A DNA stretch of 64,000 nucleotides from Olsenella sp. oral taxon 807 (GTDB taxonomy: Bacteria; Actinomycetota; Coriobacteriia; Coriobacteriales; Atopobiaceae). Both the position numbers and the translations under genes were made by a program. The notes under the pieces were generated by a model. The model was not told the DNA's origin. It made no database searches and worked only from the letters and a program-made list of their open reading frames with translations. Of this stretch, positions 45,039 to 53,005 are shown one piece after another; position 1 is the first letter of the stretch; each line of letters opens with the position of its first letter. The stretch covers positions 2,790,001-2,854,000 of the forward strand of contig NZ_CP012069.2 of assembly GCF_001189515.2 (NCBI RefSeq), in the 5' to 3' direction.

Positions 45039-45511
45039 GGCCGGCTCGCCCCCTCCCTCATGAACAGCACCCAGTGCGTCTTGCTCGCCTTCGGCCTGCG
45101 GTTGCCGAGAATGGGCGTCGCCGGGCAGCATGCCAGCACGTCCCTGAGCGGTATGCGGTACTCGCACCACTTGAAGACCAGCACGCCGCCCGGCCTGAGC
45201 ACACGAAGGCACTCCGAGAAGCCCTCCGTGAGGTCGCGCCTCCATCCCTTCGGGTCGAGCTTGCCGTACTTGCCCACCTGCCATCCGGCGCCCACGTCCA
45301 GGTGCGGCGGGTCGAAGACCACGAGTGAGAACGACTCGTCGGGGAACGGTAGGTCGCGGAAGTCGGAGACGACGTCCGGGCTCACGTCGAGGGCGCGGCC
45401 GTCGCAGAGCGTCATGTGGCGCGGGTGGAGGTCGCAGAACGTGACCCTGGGGTCGGCCTTGTCGAAGTAGAAGCTCCTCGGCCCGCAGCACACGTCAAGA
45501 GCGGGGCCCAT
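45035..45511 (-). CDS. SAM-dependent methyltransferase, probable DNA methylase
   Basis: 158 residues from ATG 45509-45511. SAM-binding motif ALDVCCGPRSF near the N-terminus and VVFDPPHLDVG (a DPPY-like motif), then LRPGGVLVFKWCEYRI. Short phage methyltransferases of this type modify DNA or a nucleotide. Start overlaps the upstream stop (TGATG) and the stop overlaps the next gene (ATGA). Confidence 0.85.
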   Translation of the reverse strand: MGPALDVCCGPRSFYFDKADPRVTFCDLHPRHMTLCDGRALDVSPDVVSDFRDLPFPDESFSLVVFDPPHLDVGAGWQVGKYGKLDPKGWRRDLTEGFSECLRVLRPGGVLVFKWCEYRIPLRDVLACCPATPILGNRRPKASKTHWVLFMREGASRP

Positions 45512-45867
45512 CACTCGCCCCCCAGCTCGCTCAGCTCGCCCAGCTCCGCGCAGGGGATGCCGATCGCCTCGGCGACGGCGCGCTCAAGCCTCGCGCCGTC
45601 GCTGTCCTCCCAGCCGGGCAGCGAGACCAGGAGGCCGTACTCGGTGGAGCCATCCAGCCAGGTCGCCGTCAGCTCCTCCAGGCACACGCGCATGGCCTCC
45701 TCGTGGGTGAGGTGGGCATCCACGTCCCGCATCGGGTTGAAGGCGTATTTGGCACCCAAGCTGATGCACGTCATCTCAGCGTCCAGGAACCTCTGACACG
45801 CGTCTTCCCTCGCCAGGCCCGTGACCGGGCCCGAGAGGAAGACGAACTTGCCCTCTAGGTCACTCAT
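45511..45867 (-). CDS. DUF4406 protein, nucleoside 2-deoxyribosyltransferase-like
   Basis: 118 residues, opening with VFLSGPVTGL and later LLVSLPGWEDSDGARLERAVAEAIG, the hallmark of DUF4406. Related folds bind or modify nucleosides. Starts inside the last bases of the upstream gene (ATGA overlap). Confidence 0.85.
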   Translation of the reverse strand: MSDLEGKFVFLSGPVTGLAREDACQRFLDAEMTCISLGAKYAFNPMRDVDAHLTHEEAMRVCLEELTATWLDGSTEYGLLVSLPGWEDSDGARLERAVAEAIGIPCAELGELSELGGE

Positions 45868-46424
45868 CTCGCACCTCCTTTCAGCGCCCGCAGACGGCGG
45901 GCGATGAACCGAAGAGGCTTGTAGGGCTCGTCCGGGTCCTGCTCGGAGTCCACCCAGCGGTCTATCTCGTCGGCCAGTGACGCGCACGTGTCGAGGCGGT
46001 GGCGGAAGTGACGCGCGAGGTCCGTCGCGCTTGAGTCGCACTCAAAGCCGATGGTCACCATCACGGCCCCCTCCTGGTACTCGATGTGGGTCACTTCCCC
46101 GACCTCGGTCCCGCCGCGCGTGGTCTCGAGCATGTCGCCCGGGAGTATCGGCGCGCCGTCGGCGTCCCTGGGCGCCCGCAGGAGCCCGTGGGCGGCCAGC
46201 TCCTCGTCGCCCCTCTCGACGTACCAGTCGTCAGGCAGCTCGCAGAGCTCGCGGATGCGGGCGAGCGCGTGGTGCCCATCCGTGGACCACATCGACATCC
46301 CCTCGCTCTCGGCCCCGAGGACATGGAGCAGGCCTCTCATCACGTCGCGCACGTCGCTGCCCATGTCGAACGTAACCTCGTCTGCCCTCGCCGCGATGGC
46401 ACGGCGCTCGTCACTCGTCATCAT
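45864..46424 (-). CDS. Hypothetical early phage protein
   Basis: 186 residues with tandem ATG codons at the start. Acidic, with a Trp/His-containing middle (MSMWSTDGHHALARIRE) and a beta segment LPGDMLETTRGGTEVGEV. No family recognised. Overlaps both neighbours by 4-14 bp. Confidence 0.72.
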   Translation of the reverse strand: MMTSDERRAIAARADEVTFDMGSDVRDVMRGLLHVLGAESEGMSMWSTDGHHALARIRELCELPDDWYVERGDEELAAHGLLRAPRDADGAPILPGDMLETTRGGTEVGEVTHIEYQEGAVMVTIGFECDSSATDLARHFRHRLDTCASLADEIDRWVDSEQDPDEPYKPLRFIARRLRALKGGAR

Positions 46425-46620
46425 CGCTCGATCCCATCTCCCATCCGAGGCCGCGCATAGCGTCGTGGAACCTCCTGTACGCGACCACATTGACCCTCGT
46501 GCCGTCGATAAGCCCGTTCCTGTACCCCATTCCTATGCCTAGGTATAGACCTATATAGCGCCCGTAGACCCACGCCACGACAGCGCAGAAGAACGCTCTG
46601 ATGACGTCATAGATTGTCAT
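46411..46620 (-). CDS. Small membrane protein
   Basis: 69 residues, opening MTIYDVIRAFFCAVVAWVYG; one hydrophobic segment near residues 5-30 and an acidic end. Tightly overlapped with its neighbours. No family recognised. Confidence 0.65.
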   Translation of the reverse strand: MTIYDVIRAFFCAVVAWVYGRYIGLYLGIGMGYRNGLIDGTRVNVVAYRRFHDAMRGLGWEMGSSDDDE

Positions 46621-46976
46621 TCCGCTCCTCCCTCATCTCCCTCGCCTCCGTATGTGGCGGGTCTCCCGCAATTTGGACAGGAGGCGGGGCCTCTCTTTGG
46701 CTTCTTGTGCGGGAGAATGCCTGGGTGCCTCTCTTCCATCCACTCCATGTACTCGCTCGTGGTGTATCCGAGGTCCTGTGCGTGCTGCGGGTCCTCCGCG
46801 CATAGCTCCTGCACGTATGGCGTGCAGTCGCGGCACTCGTGCCACGGGTACGAGTCACCTCCGTCAACGATGAAGCTGTAGCGGTAGGGCTCCCCAGGCT
46901 CGATCCGGCGAAGGCACCAGTCGCAGACGTGGGCCTTGCGGGACCCCCTCACCTCGCGCACGCGAAGCTCAGTCAT
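46617..46976 (-). CDS. Zinc-binding phage protein
   Basis: 119 residues. Two Cys/His clusters: HVCDWCLRRIEPGEPYR followed by WHECRDC, and a C-terminal CPNCGRP. Similar Cys-rich proteins of unknown role recur in the early region of this prophage. Confidence 0.72.
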   Translation of the reverse strand: MTELRVREVRGSRKAHVCDWCLRRIEPGEPYRYSFIVDGGDSYPWHECRDCTPYVQELCAEDPQHAQDLGYTTSEYMEWMEERHPGILPHKKPKRGPASCPNCGRPATYGGEGDEGGAE

Positions 46977-47173
46977 CGTTCGTCCGCCACCTCGTACTCG
47001 GCGCGGCGGCGGTCCGTCCCGGTGAAGCGCGCGCCGCATCGCCTGCAGTAGGCGTCGTAGGGGTCAATCAGCCAGTTGCACGCGCCGCAGTTGCAGCGCC
47101 ATGCGCCGGTGCCGTAGCTCACGAGCTTGCGGCGCGCGGTCCTGCCCATGGTCGCGGCATCCTCGTCACTCAT
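46973..47173 (-). CDS. Small zinc-ribbon protein
   Basis: 66 residues from ATG 47171-47173. CNCGACNW and YCRRCGARF form a four-Cys ribbon. Overlaps both neighbours. Confidence 0.7.
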   Translation of the reverse strand: MSDEDAATMGRTARRKLVSYGTGAWRCNCGACNWLIDPYDAYCRRCGARFTGTDRRRAEYEVADER

Positions 47174-47450
47174 CCCGGACCTCCTCGTAGGTCGCCTCGA
47201 ACACGTCTGGCTTGCACGGGTACAGCTCGCCCTTGACGCCACGGATGATGTAGTCGCCGAGGCTGGCGTCCATCTCACCCTCTGGCGTCCTGATGGAGCA
47301 CTCGACTGGATAGTCAGGGTTCTTCCTCTGGTACGCCCTCCCGTCCTCCATGGCGTCGGCGAACCACGTCGGGTAGTCGTGCCTCCTCATCGTGCCGAGC
47401 CCGAGCCTGAACGCCTCGATGACCACGGGTCTCTTGCGGTACCTAGGCAT
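47166..47450 (-). CDS. PGDYG-family phage protein
   Basis: 94 residues from ATG 47448-47450, opening MPRYRKRPVVIEAFRLG and ending GDYIIRGVKGELYPCKPDVFEAT-like, the signature of a common small phage family whose role is unknown. Confidence 0.82.
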   Translation of the reverse strand: MPRYRKRPVVIEAFRLGLGTMRRHDYPTWFADAMEDGRAYQRKNPDYPVECSIRTPEGEMDASLGDYIIRGVKGELYPCKPDVFEATYEEVRDE

Positions 47451-47790
47451 CCTCCCCACCCCCGCCAACGAAGCGACGCCCGCAGTTCGGGCAGAAGCGG
47501 AAGCGCTCTTCATGCACGTCCTCGTACCACCCGAAGCTGCACTTGTCGCACGTCCTGCAAACGTGATGCTTGTCTGGATGACCACAGACGGACGCGTGGC
47601 ACGTCGGGTCGATCAGGTCGGCGAGCCGTCCGTAGAGCCGCGCCGGCTCGTCCTGCCTGAGTCCCGTGGCATCCAAAAGCCCGGACAGCATCGCCAGGGC
47701 CCTGAGCGGGGAGCCTCCCTCCCCACCCGCGGCCGGGTGCACGGGGTACTCCCGCAGCCTCCTTGCCACCTCGCGCCTCTCGTCACTCAT
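47443..47790 (-). CDS. Zinc-ribbon phage protein
   Basis: 115 residues. A C-terminal CRTCDKCSFGWYEDV followed by FCPNCGRRF makes a zinc ribbon; the N-terminal half is helical and ends in CHASVCGHPDKHH. No family recognised. Confidence 0.72.
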   Translation of the reverse strand: MSDERREVARRLREYPVHPAAGGEGGSPLRALAMLSGLLDATGLRQDEPARLYGRLADLIDPTCHASVCGHPDKHHVCRTCDKCSFGWYEDVHEERFRFCPNCGRRFVGGGGEDA

Positions 47791-47951
47791 CTTCCCTCCT
47801 CGTACATCCAGCCAAGGAGGCGATAGATACCCTCCCGGATTTGCTCGCTCGTGTATCTCGTCCTCTTGGAGAGTGAGTCGGCTATGCGCTCGACGTGCCA
47901 GGCCACGTTGCCGTGCTCGTCCTCCCAGGGGACGTATAGGCTCTCCCTCAT
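47787..47951 (-). CDS. Small hypothetical protein
   Basis: 54 residues from ATG 47949-47951, opening MRESLYVPWEDEHGNVAWHV. Overlaps both neighbours by 4 bp. No family recognised. Confidence 0.65.
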   Translation of the reverse strand: MRESLYVPWEDEHGNVAWHVERIADSLSKRTRYTSEQIREGIYRLLGWMYEEGR

Positions 47952-48247
47952 CTGCCCTCCTCCATCGCCATGGTCATCTCGGCGCACTCCCGCGCCTCCG
48001 CGCGGACGATGTTCAGGTAGAGCGCGAACTCTCCCTGCACGTCCCCGCTCTCGCACCCGCACCAGTCCCAGAAGCCCTCAAGGAAGGGCTCGCACTCCCG
48101 GCACGCGTGGCGCGAGAAGGGCCCCTCCTCGTCTATCCCGTGCTCCAGCAGGGCCTCCTCGCCGGCCGCGATCGGCTCCTCGCAGTAGTAGCACCGGTGG
48201 GGCCTGCGGCACCTGACCCTCCTGGCCTCGTACACGTCACATCCCAT
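47948..48247 (-). CDS. Zinc-binding phage protein
   Basis: 99 residues, opening MGCDVYEARRVRC, with HRCYYCEEPI and ACRECEPF forming a Cys cluster, and an acidic end. Resembles the protein at 46617-46976 in layout, so the two may be paralogues. Confidence 0.7.
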   Translation of the reverse strand: MGCDVYEARRVRCRRPHRCYYCEEPIAAGEEALLEHGIDEEGPFSRHACRECEPFLEGFWDWCGCESGDVQGEFALYLNIVRAEARECAEMTMAMEEGR

Positions 48248-48548
48248 CGCCGTCTCCCTCCCCAAGCCTCGCGTATCGCATGTACGCCCATATGCACCTG
48301 CCGTGCGGCAGGCGGTCGGCCTCCCCCTCGGCGTCTGCCTCCGCCATGCCGTCATCGACGAGGGCGTCCACCACGTCGTCCCTGTCGTCGTAGACCCGCG
48401 TGTCATACAACCACCACCCGCCGAGGCGGGCGCCCGCAAGCTCCAGGACGTACCAGTCGTCGTCCTCTCCGGTGCCGTCCCCGCCCATCTTGAGGACGGG
48501 CAGCCCCGGGTTCTCCGCCATCAGCCTGGCGAGCCTCTCCTTCGGCAT
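48237..48548 (-). CDS. Hypothetical acidic phage protein
   Basis: 103 residues from ATG 48546-48548 (a GTG just upstream is possible). Opens MPKERLARLMAENPGLPVL, with a middle WWLYDTRVYDDRDDVVDAL. Found widely in Gram-positive phages as an unnamed protein, as far as I recall. Confidence 0.7.
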   Translation of the reverse strand: MPKERLARLMAENPGLPVLKMGGDGTGEDDDWYVLELAGARLGGWWLYDTRVYDDRDDVVDALVDDGMAEADAEGEADRLPHGRCIWAYMRYARLGEGDGDGM

Positions 48549-48841
48549 CACCGGTACCGCCCCCTCTCCTCGTTGGCCCGCCTGACGTCCTCCATCGCGC
48601 GGTCGAGCTCAGCCTGCGTGGCGCCGAGCGCCGACGCGAGGTTGAGCGCCGCCTGGATGACGTCGCAGCACTCCGTGATGGCACTCCGTCTGAGGGCGTG
48701 CCGTCGCTCGTGCCCGTCAACCTGGAGGCGGCCCCACGACCGGGCCTCCTCGCAGGCCTCCGACGCCTCCTCCAGCACCTTGGTCGCCTTCCCCTTGAGA
48801 TCGCCGACGTCAAACGTGTCGACGTGGACCCAGTACCTCAT
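48548..48841 (-). CDS. MazG-like nucleotide pyrophosphohydrolase
   Basis: 97 residues from ATG 48839-48841. KVLEEASEACEEAR and ITECCDVIQAALNLA match the two helices with acidic metal ligands of MazG-like folds. It could hydrolyse non-canonical or alarmone nucleotides during infection. Confidence 0.72.
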   Translation of the reverse strand: MRYWVHVDTFDVGDLKGKATKVLEEASEACEEARSWGRLQVDGHERRHALRRSAITECCDVIQAALNLASALGATQAELDRAMEDVRRANEERGRYR

Positions 48842-49278
48842 CTCTCGACCCCCGTTCCCCTCAGTGCCTTGCGCAGGTCCCTGGCCATGCCCCTCAGGTC
48901 CCCCGCCGCGACGAGGACCCCCTCCCAGGCGTGGGCCTCGTCGGCGAGGTCCTCCAGCTGGCGCGCCACGTCCGCCACGGGTCCCAGCCTCTCCCTGATC
49001 GCGTGCAGGAGCCTCTTGCGCCCGTGCGCATCCGCGATCTCGCGGGGGAGGTCGAGGTCGTCCTCCATCCGGTAGGCGACCTTCCCCTCGTGCGTGTCGT
49101 CCCCGGCCATCGCCTGCGTCCCCTTCATGGCCTTCTGGGCCAGGACCGCCCTCACCCACGTGCCCTCCTCCGTGAGACTGCTCGCGAGGCTGATGATCTC
49201 CGGGTCGATCCCGGCGTGCGCCTTGCCCGCCTCCGTCACCATCTCGGCCTCGTCTTCCCTCTGTCCGTCTCTCGTCAT
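48838..49278 (-). CDS. Hypothetical early phage protein, helical
   Basis: 146 residues from ATG 49276-49278. Helical and acidic, no Cys, with ARQLEDLADEAHAWEGVL in the C-terminal half. No family recognised. Overlaps the next gene by 4 bp. Confidence 0.68.
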   Translation of the reverse strand: MTRDGQREDEAEMVTEAGKAHAGIDPEIISLASSLTEEGTWVRAVLAQKAMKGTQAMAGDDTHEGKVAYRMEDDLDLPREIADAHGRKRLLHAIRERLGPVADVARQLEDLADEAHAWEGVLVAAGDLRGMARDLRKALRGTGVER

Positions 49279-49279
49279 G

Positions 49280-49852
49280 TCACTCCCACCTTCTGTCACG
49301 TCCCGTGACCTCGATGGCCTCGCAGGCGCCGGCCAACCTCGACGCCGTGCGCTTGCCGGGCATCCCGCCCCAGAGCGAGGCGAGCTGCCCTATCCGGTAG
49401 TTGCTGGTCACGATGGTCGGCAGGCCCGCCATCGTGCGGGCGTCTATCAGCTCCGCCAGGGTCTCGACGGCCCAGTCGGTCGGCCTCTCGACGCCGAGGT
49501 CGTCCAGGGCGAGCAGCCTGATCGTGCGGGCGCCCTCCAAGGCGCCTCGGATGCCGCCGTCATAGCCGGCCTTGACGTCGTCGAGGAGGCGCTTGGACGA
49601 GACGATCCTGGCGGCTACGGGGCGCAGCGGGTCCTGAGACTCCATCGCCATCCTCACGGCGCATGAGGCCGCCCAGGTCTTGCCCGTGCCCGGCTCGCCC
49701 CAGAGGTACGCGCCGCGACCCCCCTCGGCCATGGACCACACGCGCCGGCCGAGGTCGCTCTCCGCGTGCCGGTAGGCCCCCGTGAGCCCGGCCTTCCTCG
49801 CCTTCGACTCCATGATCGCCTCGATGATGGCCCTGACCTCGGGGTCATCCAT
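49280..49852 (-). CDS. DnaC-like helicase loader ATPase
   Basis: 190 residues from ATG 49850-49852; in-frame GTG and ATG codons upstream (49897, 49885) overlap the previous gene and are possible starts. Walker A LWGEPGTGKTWAA, Walker B LLALDDLGVERPTDW and sensor TIVTSNY are those of DnaC/IstB loaders. It should load the host helicase at the phage origin. Confidence 0.88.
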   Translation of the reverse strand: MDDPEVRAIIEAIMESKARKAGLTGAYRHAESDLGRRVWSMAEGGRGAYLWGEPGTGKTWAASCAVRMAMESQDPLRPVAARIVSSKRLLDDVKAGYDGGIRGALEGARTIRLLALDDLGVERPTDWAVETLAELIDARTMAGLPTIVTSNYRIGQLASLWGGMPGKRTASRLAGACEAIEVTGRDRRWE

Positions 49853-49862
49853 CGAGACGACG

Positions 49863-50636
49863 CTAGAGCATGGCGTACTTCGCATCCACCTCACCACCCG
49901 TCACCATCTGCCCTGACCTGGGCCTCTCCCTGTTCGACCAGTTGCGGGCCGCAGCCCTCCAGTCGCGCATCCGGTTGCCGTTGCTCAGGCGCCAGCCCTG
50001 GGCCTCGAAGTAGTCCACGAAGCGGGCGGCGTCAACCCGAAGCGGGGGCTCGTGCGCCCTGCAGTACGCCTCCACCTCCTCGGCTGAGGGCGGGGAGAAG
50101 GCGGGCGGGCGCCTTGCGCGCGCCACACGCACTTCCTCTGGCTTGGTATGGATTGGTATGTATTGGTATGGATTGGGTTTCGCCTCCTCGGAAGCAGGCT
50201 CGACTTTGGTTTCGGGGGTCGGAAACCTGTCTGCGTCTAGGTTTTCTGACTCTGAAACCACATCCGCGTTCTGGTTTTCTGGGTCCGAAACCTTGTCGCT
50301 GTCCTGGTTTCCCGACTCCGAAATATCGTCGCCGTCCTGGTTTTCGGGGGCTGTGGGCACGTCATAGTCCGGTTTCGCCTCCTCGGAAGCAGGCTCGACT
50401 TTGGTTTCCTTCGGGGGCCTGCCGCCCCGTGCTCCGCGCGCCCGCATCTCCTTGGAGTTGTCGATGTCCTCGCGCAGTGACACGAAGATCGCGTCGAGCG
50501 GCCACTCAAGCTCCGGGACGGTGCCATACGTCCCGTACTCCACGAGAGCGAGCATGAGCTCGCCCCGGTACTCGGGCGGTACCCTCTCGCAGGTCTCGGT
50601 CAGCTTGGGAAACCAGGTGAACTTAGTGCCGCTCAT
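49863..50636 (-). CDS. Phage replication initiator-like protein
   Basis: 257 residues. Residues 1-70 (FTWFPKLTETCERVPPEYRG) match the N-terminal domain of phage replication proteins (DUF6291-like). The middle 100 residues are an acidic linker with repeated NQD/SENxDAD units, flanked by two copies of KVEPASEEAKP. The C-terminal part (FVDYFEAQGWRLSNGNRMRDWRAAARNW) is the DnaD/replication C-terminal domain. Short iterons inside the gene suggest that the origin lies within it, as in lambda O. Confidence 0.82.
   Translation of the reverse strand: MSGTKFTWFPKLTETCERVPPEYRGELMLALVEYGTYGTVPELEWPLDAIFVSLREDIDNSKEMRARGARGGRPPKETKVEPASEEAKPDYDVPTAPENQDGDDISESGNQDSDKVSDPENQNADVVSESENLDADRFPTPETKVEPASEEAKPNPYQYIPIHTKPEEVRVARARRPPAFSPPSAEEVEAYCRAHEPPLRVDAARFVDYFEAQGWRLSNGNRMRDWRAAARNWSNRERPRSGQMVTGGEVDAKYAML
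50143..50177 (+). repeat. 10-bp iterons inside the replication gene, candidate origin
   Basis: Three perfect-phase copies of TTGGTATGGA/TA (50143, 50153, 50163) and a partial fourth starting TTGGG. Unusually AT-rich for this region. Confidence 0.6.
50176..50408 (+). repeat. 38-bp direct repeat pair in the linker of the replication gene
   Basis: Exact copies at 50176-50213 and 50371-50408 (both begin GGTTTCGCCTCC). They encode the duplicated peptide around KVEPASEEAKP and bracket a stretch of shorter GGTTTTC repeats. Confidence 0.85.
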
Positions 50637-50683
50637 GGCCCCTCCTTGTCGGTGTCTCTGTCAATGCCATCTAGCCGCCTCGG

Positions 50684-51065
50684 TCAGAACGGAATGCTCT
50701 CGTCGTACACGCCCTGAGCGGGCGGCGCGTAGGCTGGTGCCGCCTGCGGCCGTGGGGCCGCCTGCGTCGCCTGAGGCGCGTACGCCCGTCCCTGCGGGGC
50801 CTGCTGTTGCGCCTGGTTGGTCGGCTGCTGCTGCGGCGTGAGGAACACGACCTCGTCGGCGATGACCTCGAGCTTCGAGCGGTTCGTGCCCGTCTGCTTG
50901 TCCTGCCACTGGCTCCAGCGGAGCCTGCCCGAGACGGCGACCTTGGAGCCCTTGGCCAGTCGGGGCGCGATGGCGTCGGCCCGGCTGCCGAACACGACGA
51001 CGTCCACCCAGTTGGCCCGGTCGCGCCACTCCCCGGTCTGCTGGTCCCTTTGAGTTGATCGACAT
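50684..51065 (-). pseudogene. ssb: Single-strand DNA-binding protein gene with an internal deletion
   Basis: A strong GGGAGG and ATG (51063-51065) encode MSINS, the usual start of SSB proteins of this phage group. The frame then fails, and the rest of SSB continues in another frame: DQQTGEWRDRANWVDVVVFGSRA to the intact tip DESIPF at 50684. About 30 codons of the N-terminal OB fold are missing. An in-frame start from upstream Met codons would give a truncated protein without those strands. Probably non-functional. Confidence 0.75.
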
Positions 51066-51222
51066 TCCATCCTCCCTAGATTCATGTCATGATTGTTCTG
51101 ATAATTTCCTCTTATCTGGCGCCCCATCTCGACGCGCCAGAGATTCGGCCCCTTACCTCGCGTTTCCCTGTCGCCCCAAGGACCGGGCCGAAGGTCCGTT
51201 GGCACACTTCTGGCAGTGCCCG

Positions 51223-52410
51223 TCACGGCCCGGCCGCCCTCCTGGCCGCCTCCTCGAAGGCGCGGGCGGCGGCGGCGTCGCGACCCGGCATCACGTGCGC
51301 GTAGATCCTGAGCGTGGTCGCCTCGTCGGCGTGCCCCAGTCGCTCCGACAGCGTCTTGAGGTCCACGCCGTGCGCGAGGCACCACGACGCGTGGGTGTGG
51401 CGCAGCGAGTGGAACGTCACGCCCGGCGGCAGGCCGAGGGCTCGCCGCATCCGCGAGAAGGAGCGCGACACGGCCGTGGGCCGCATGAGCGAGCCGTCGG
51501 CGGTGACCAGCGGGGCGTCGGGCCCCTGCCTGCCGAGGGCCCCGTCCTGCCCTTCCATCGCGGCGTCCAGGACGGCGACGTCGCCCTCGGTGAGCGCCAC
51601 GTTCCTGCACCTCCTGCCCTTCGTCACGTCCCGCCTCCAGGGCGCCCTGCCAGGCTCCTCGATGACGGTCCCGCCCACGTGAAGGTATCGCGAGAGGCGC
51701 GACACGTCGCGCCTGCGCAGCGCGCACGCCTCGCCGACGCGCACGCCGGCGTGCAGGGCGAGCCAGGCGGCCAGCGCGCACGCCGCCCGGCGGCGGTCGC
51801 CTGGGCCCCCGCCGGCCTCCCGCATGGCCCCGTCGATGGCTCGGTGGACGCTGGCGAAGTCCCACTCCCCGAGCGCGGCGGCCTCGTGCCGCTCGGGCGA
51901 CGGCTTGGCGGCGAGGACCATGGGGTTCGACTCGACCACGCCGACGCCCACGAGGTGGTTGTACGCGGCGCGCAGGTAGTTGTGCACGCAGAGCACGCTG
52001 TTCCTGCACAGCCCCTGCCCGCCCTCGCCCTTCGGCATGAGCAGCCTCTGCTCGAGGTCGCCCATGTCCGCGACCGTGAGGTCGCGGGCCAAGGCGCCAC
52101 GGAGGTGGGCGCGCACGTAGCGGGCGAAGAGCCGCCAGGTCCGCACGCTGTTGGGGCTCGCGCCGTTGCGGGCCCTCATGTCGTTGTAGTCGTCGAGGAG
52201 GTCGGCGAGCCGGGCGCTCCTCACGGACCCGTCGGCGGTGAGGCTCGCCGCCCAGTCCTCGGCGAGCGCCTGGGCCTCCTCGCGCGACGACGCCTCCGCG
52301 AATGACCGGTAGGGCCTTATGGCCGAGCCGTCGCGCGCCTGGCCGAGGTACGGGCGGCACCACCAGGTGCCAGACGCGTCGGCATGGACCTCCACTCGCA
52401 AGGGGCTCAC
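51223..52410 (-). CDS. Tyrosine recombinase, second integrase
   Basis: 395 residues, GTG start overlapping the upstream stop (GTGA). N-terminal arm-binding part (GTWWCRPYLGQARDG), SAM-like core-binding domain (about 70-160), and catalytic domain with GVRVGEACALRR (Arg I), HSLRHTHASW (box II, His and Arg) and LGHADEATTLRIYAH (His and Tyr). The catalytic set is canonical. It is embedded in the early operon, not next to an att site. Confidence 0.92.
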   Translation of the reverse strand: MSPLRVEVHADASGTWWCRPYLGQARDGSAIRPYRSFAEASSREEAQALAEDWAASLTADGSVRSARLADLLDDYNDMRARNGASPNSVRTWRLFARYVRAHLRGALARDLTVADMGDLEQRLLMPKGEGGQGLCRNSVLCVHNYLRAAYNHLVGVGVVESNPMVLAAKPSPERHEAAALGEWDFASVHRAIDGAMREAGGGPGDRRRAACALAAWLALHAGVRVGEACALRRRDVSRLSRYLHVGGTVIEEPGRAPWRRDVTKGRRCRNVALTEGDVAVLDAAMEGQDGALGRQGPDAPLVTADGSLMRPTAVSRSFSRMRRALGLPPGVTFHSLRHTHASWCLAHGVDLKTLSERLGHADEATTLRIYAHVMPGRDAAAARAFEEAARRAAGP

Positions 52411-52625
52411 CTCACCAGGCGTCTCGTGCCCCTCAGACCGCATTGCCTGAGGAGGTCGACCACATGCTCCATCGTGGGACGGTCGAGCCCGCTGACCGTG
52501 ACGGTCCATCCCGAGGGAACGGGCCTGGCGGAGCGCCCAGGACCTATGGGAACCCTGAGACCCATCTCGGCGGCCTCCTCCGGACTTACGGTGGTCATCG
52601 GGTCGATCTGCCTCCCTTCCGTCAT
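52407..52625 (-). CDS. Small hypothetical protein
   Basis: 72 residues from ATG 52623-52625, opening MTEGRQIDPMTTVSPEEAAE with a mixed alpha/beta rest ending LRGTRRLVR. Couples rusA and the recombinase by 4-bp overlaps at both ends. No family recognised. Confidence 0.7.
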   Translation of the reverse strand: MTEGRQIDPMTTVSPEEAAEMGLRVPIGPGRSARPVPSGWTVTVSGLDRPTMEHVVDLLRQCGLRGTRRLVR

Positions 52626-53005
52626 CTTCCTTCTCCTCCCATCGCGTCCCTGACCTCCACGACCACGCGCGGCCAGTCGGGACACACTGCGAAGACGTGC
52701 CTTATGCCCGTGACGTGCGCCTGGTCGTCGCCTGCGATGACCTTGGCCATTACCAAGCCGTCGAGCACGAACTTCGCCGCGAACGCGACGTTGTCGAGGT
52801 CGCGCCTGGCGTCCCGCTCGTGCCACTCGCACGTGACCTCGACGGGTCCCTCGTGCCCGTGCGCCCCCGCCGCCCGCGCGTACCAGGCGACGAGCTCGGT
52901 CTGCTGGCGCTTGAGCCTGGATCCCCTCGACCAGTGGGAGCGGCAGGCCCTCGTGTACTCGTTGAGGCCCACGAGGCGGCCGGGGATGATGATCCGGTCC
53001 GTCAT
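52622..53005 (-). CDS. RusA-like Holliday junction resolvase
   Basis: 127 residues. RRDLDNVAFAAKFVLDGLV carries the conserved Asp pair of RusA, preceded by IPGRLVGLNEYTRA. Phage RusA proteins resolve recombination intermediates before packaging. Confidence 0.88.
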   Translation of the reverse strand: MTDRIIIPGRLVGLNEYTRACRSHWSRGSRLKRQQTELVAWYARAAGAHGHEGPVEVTCEWHERDARRDLDNVAFAAKFVLDGLVMAKVIAGDDQAHVTGIRHVFAVCPDWPRVVVEVRDAMGGEGR

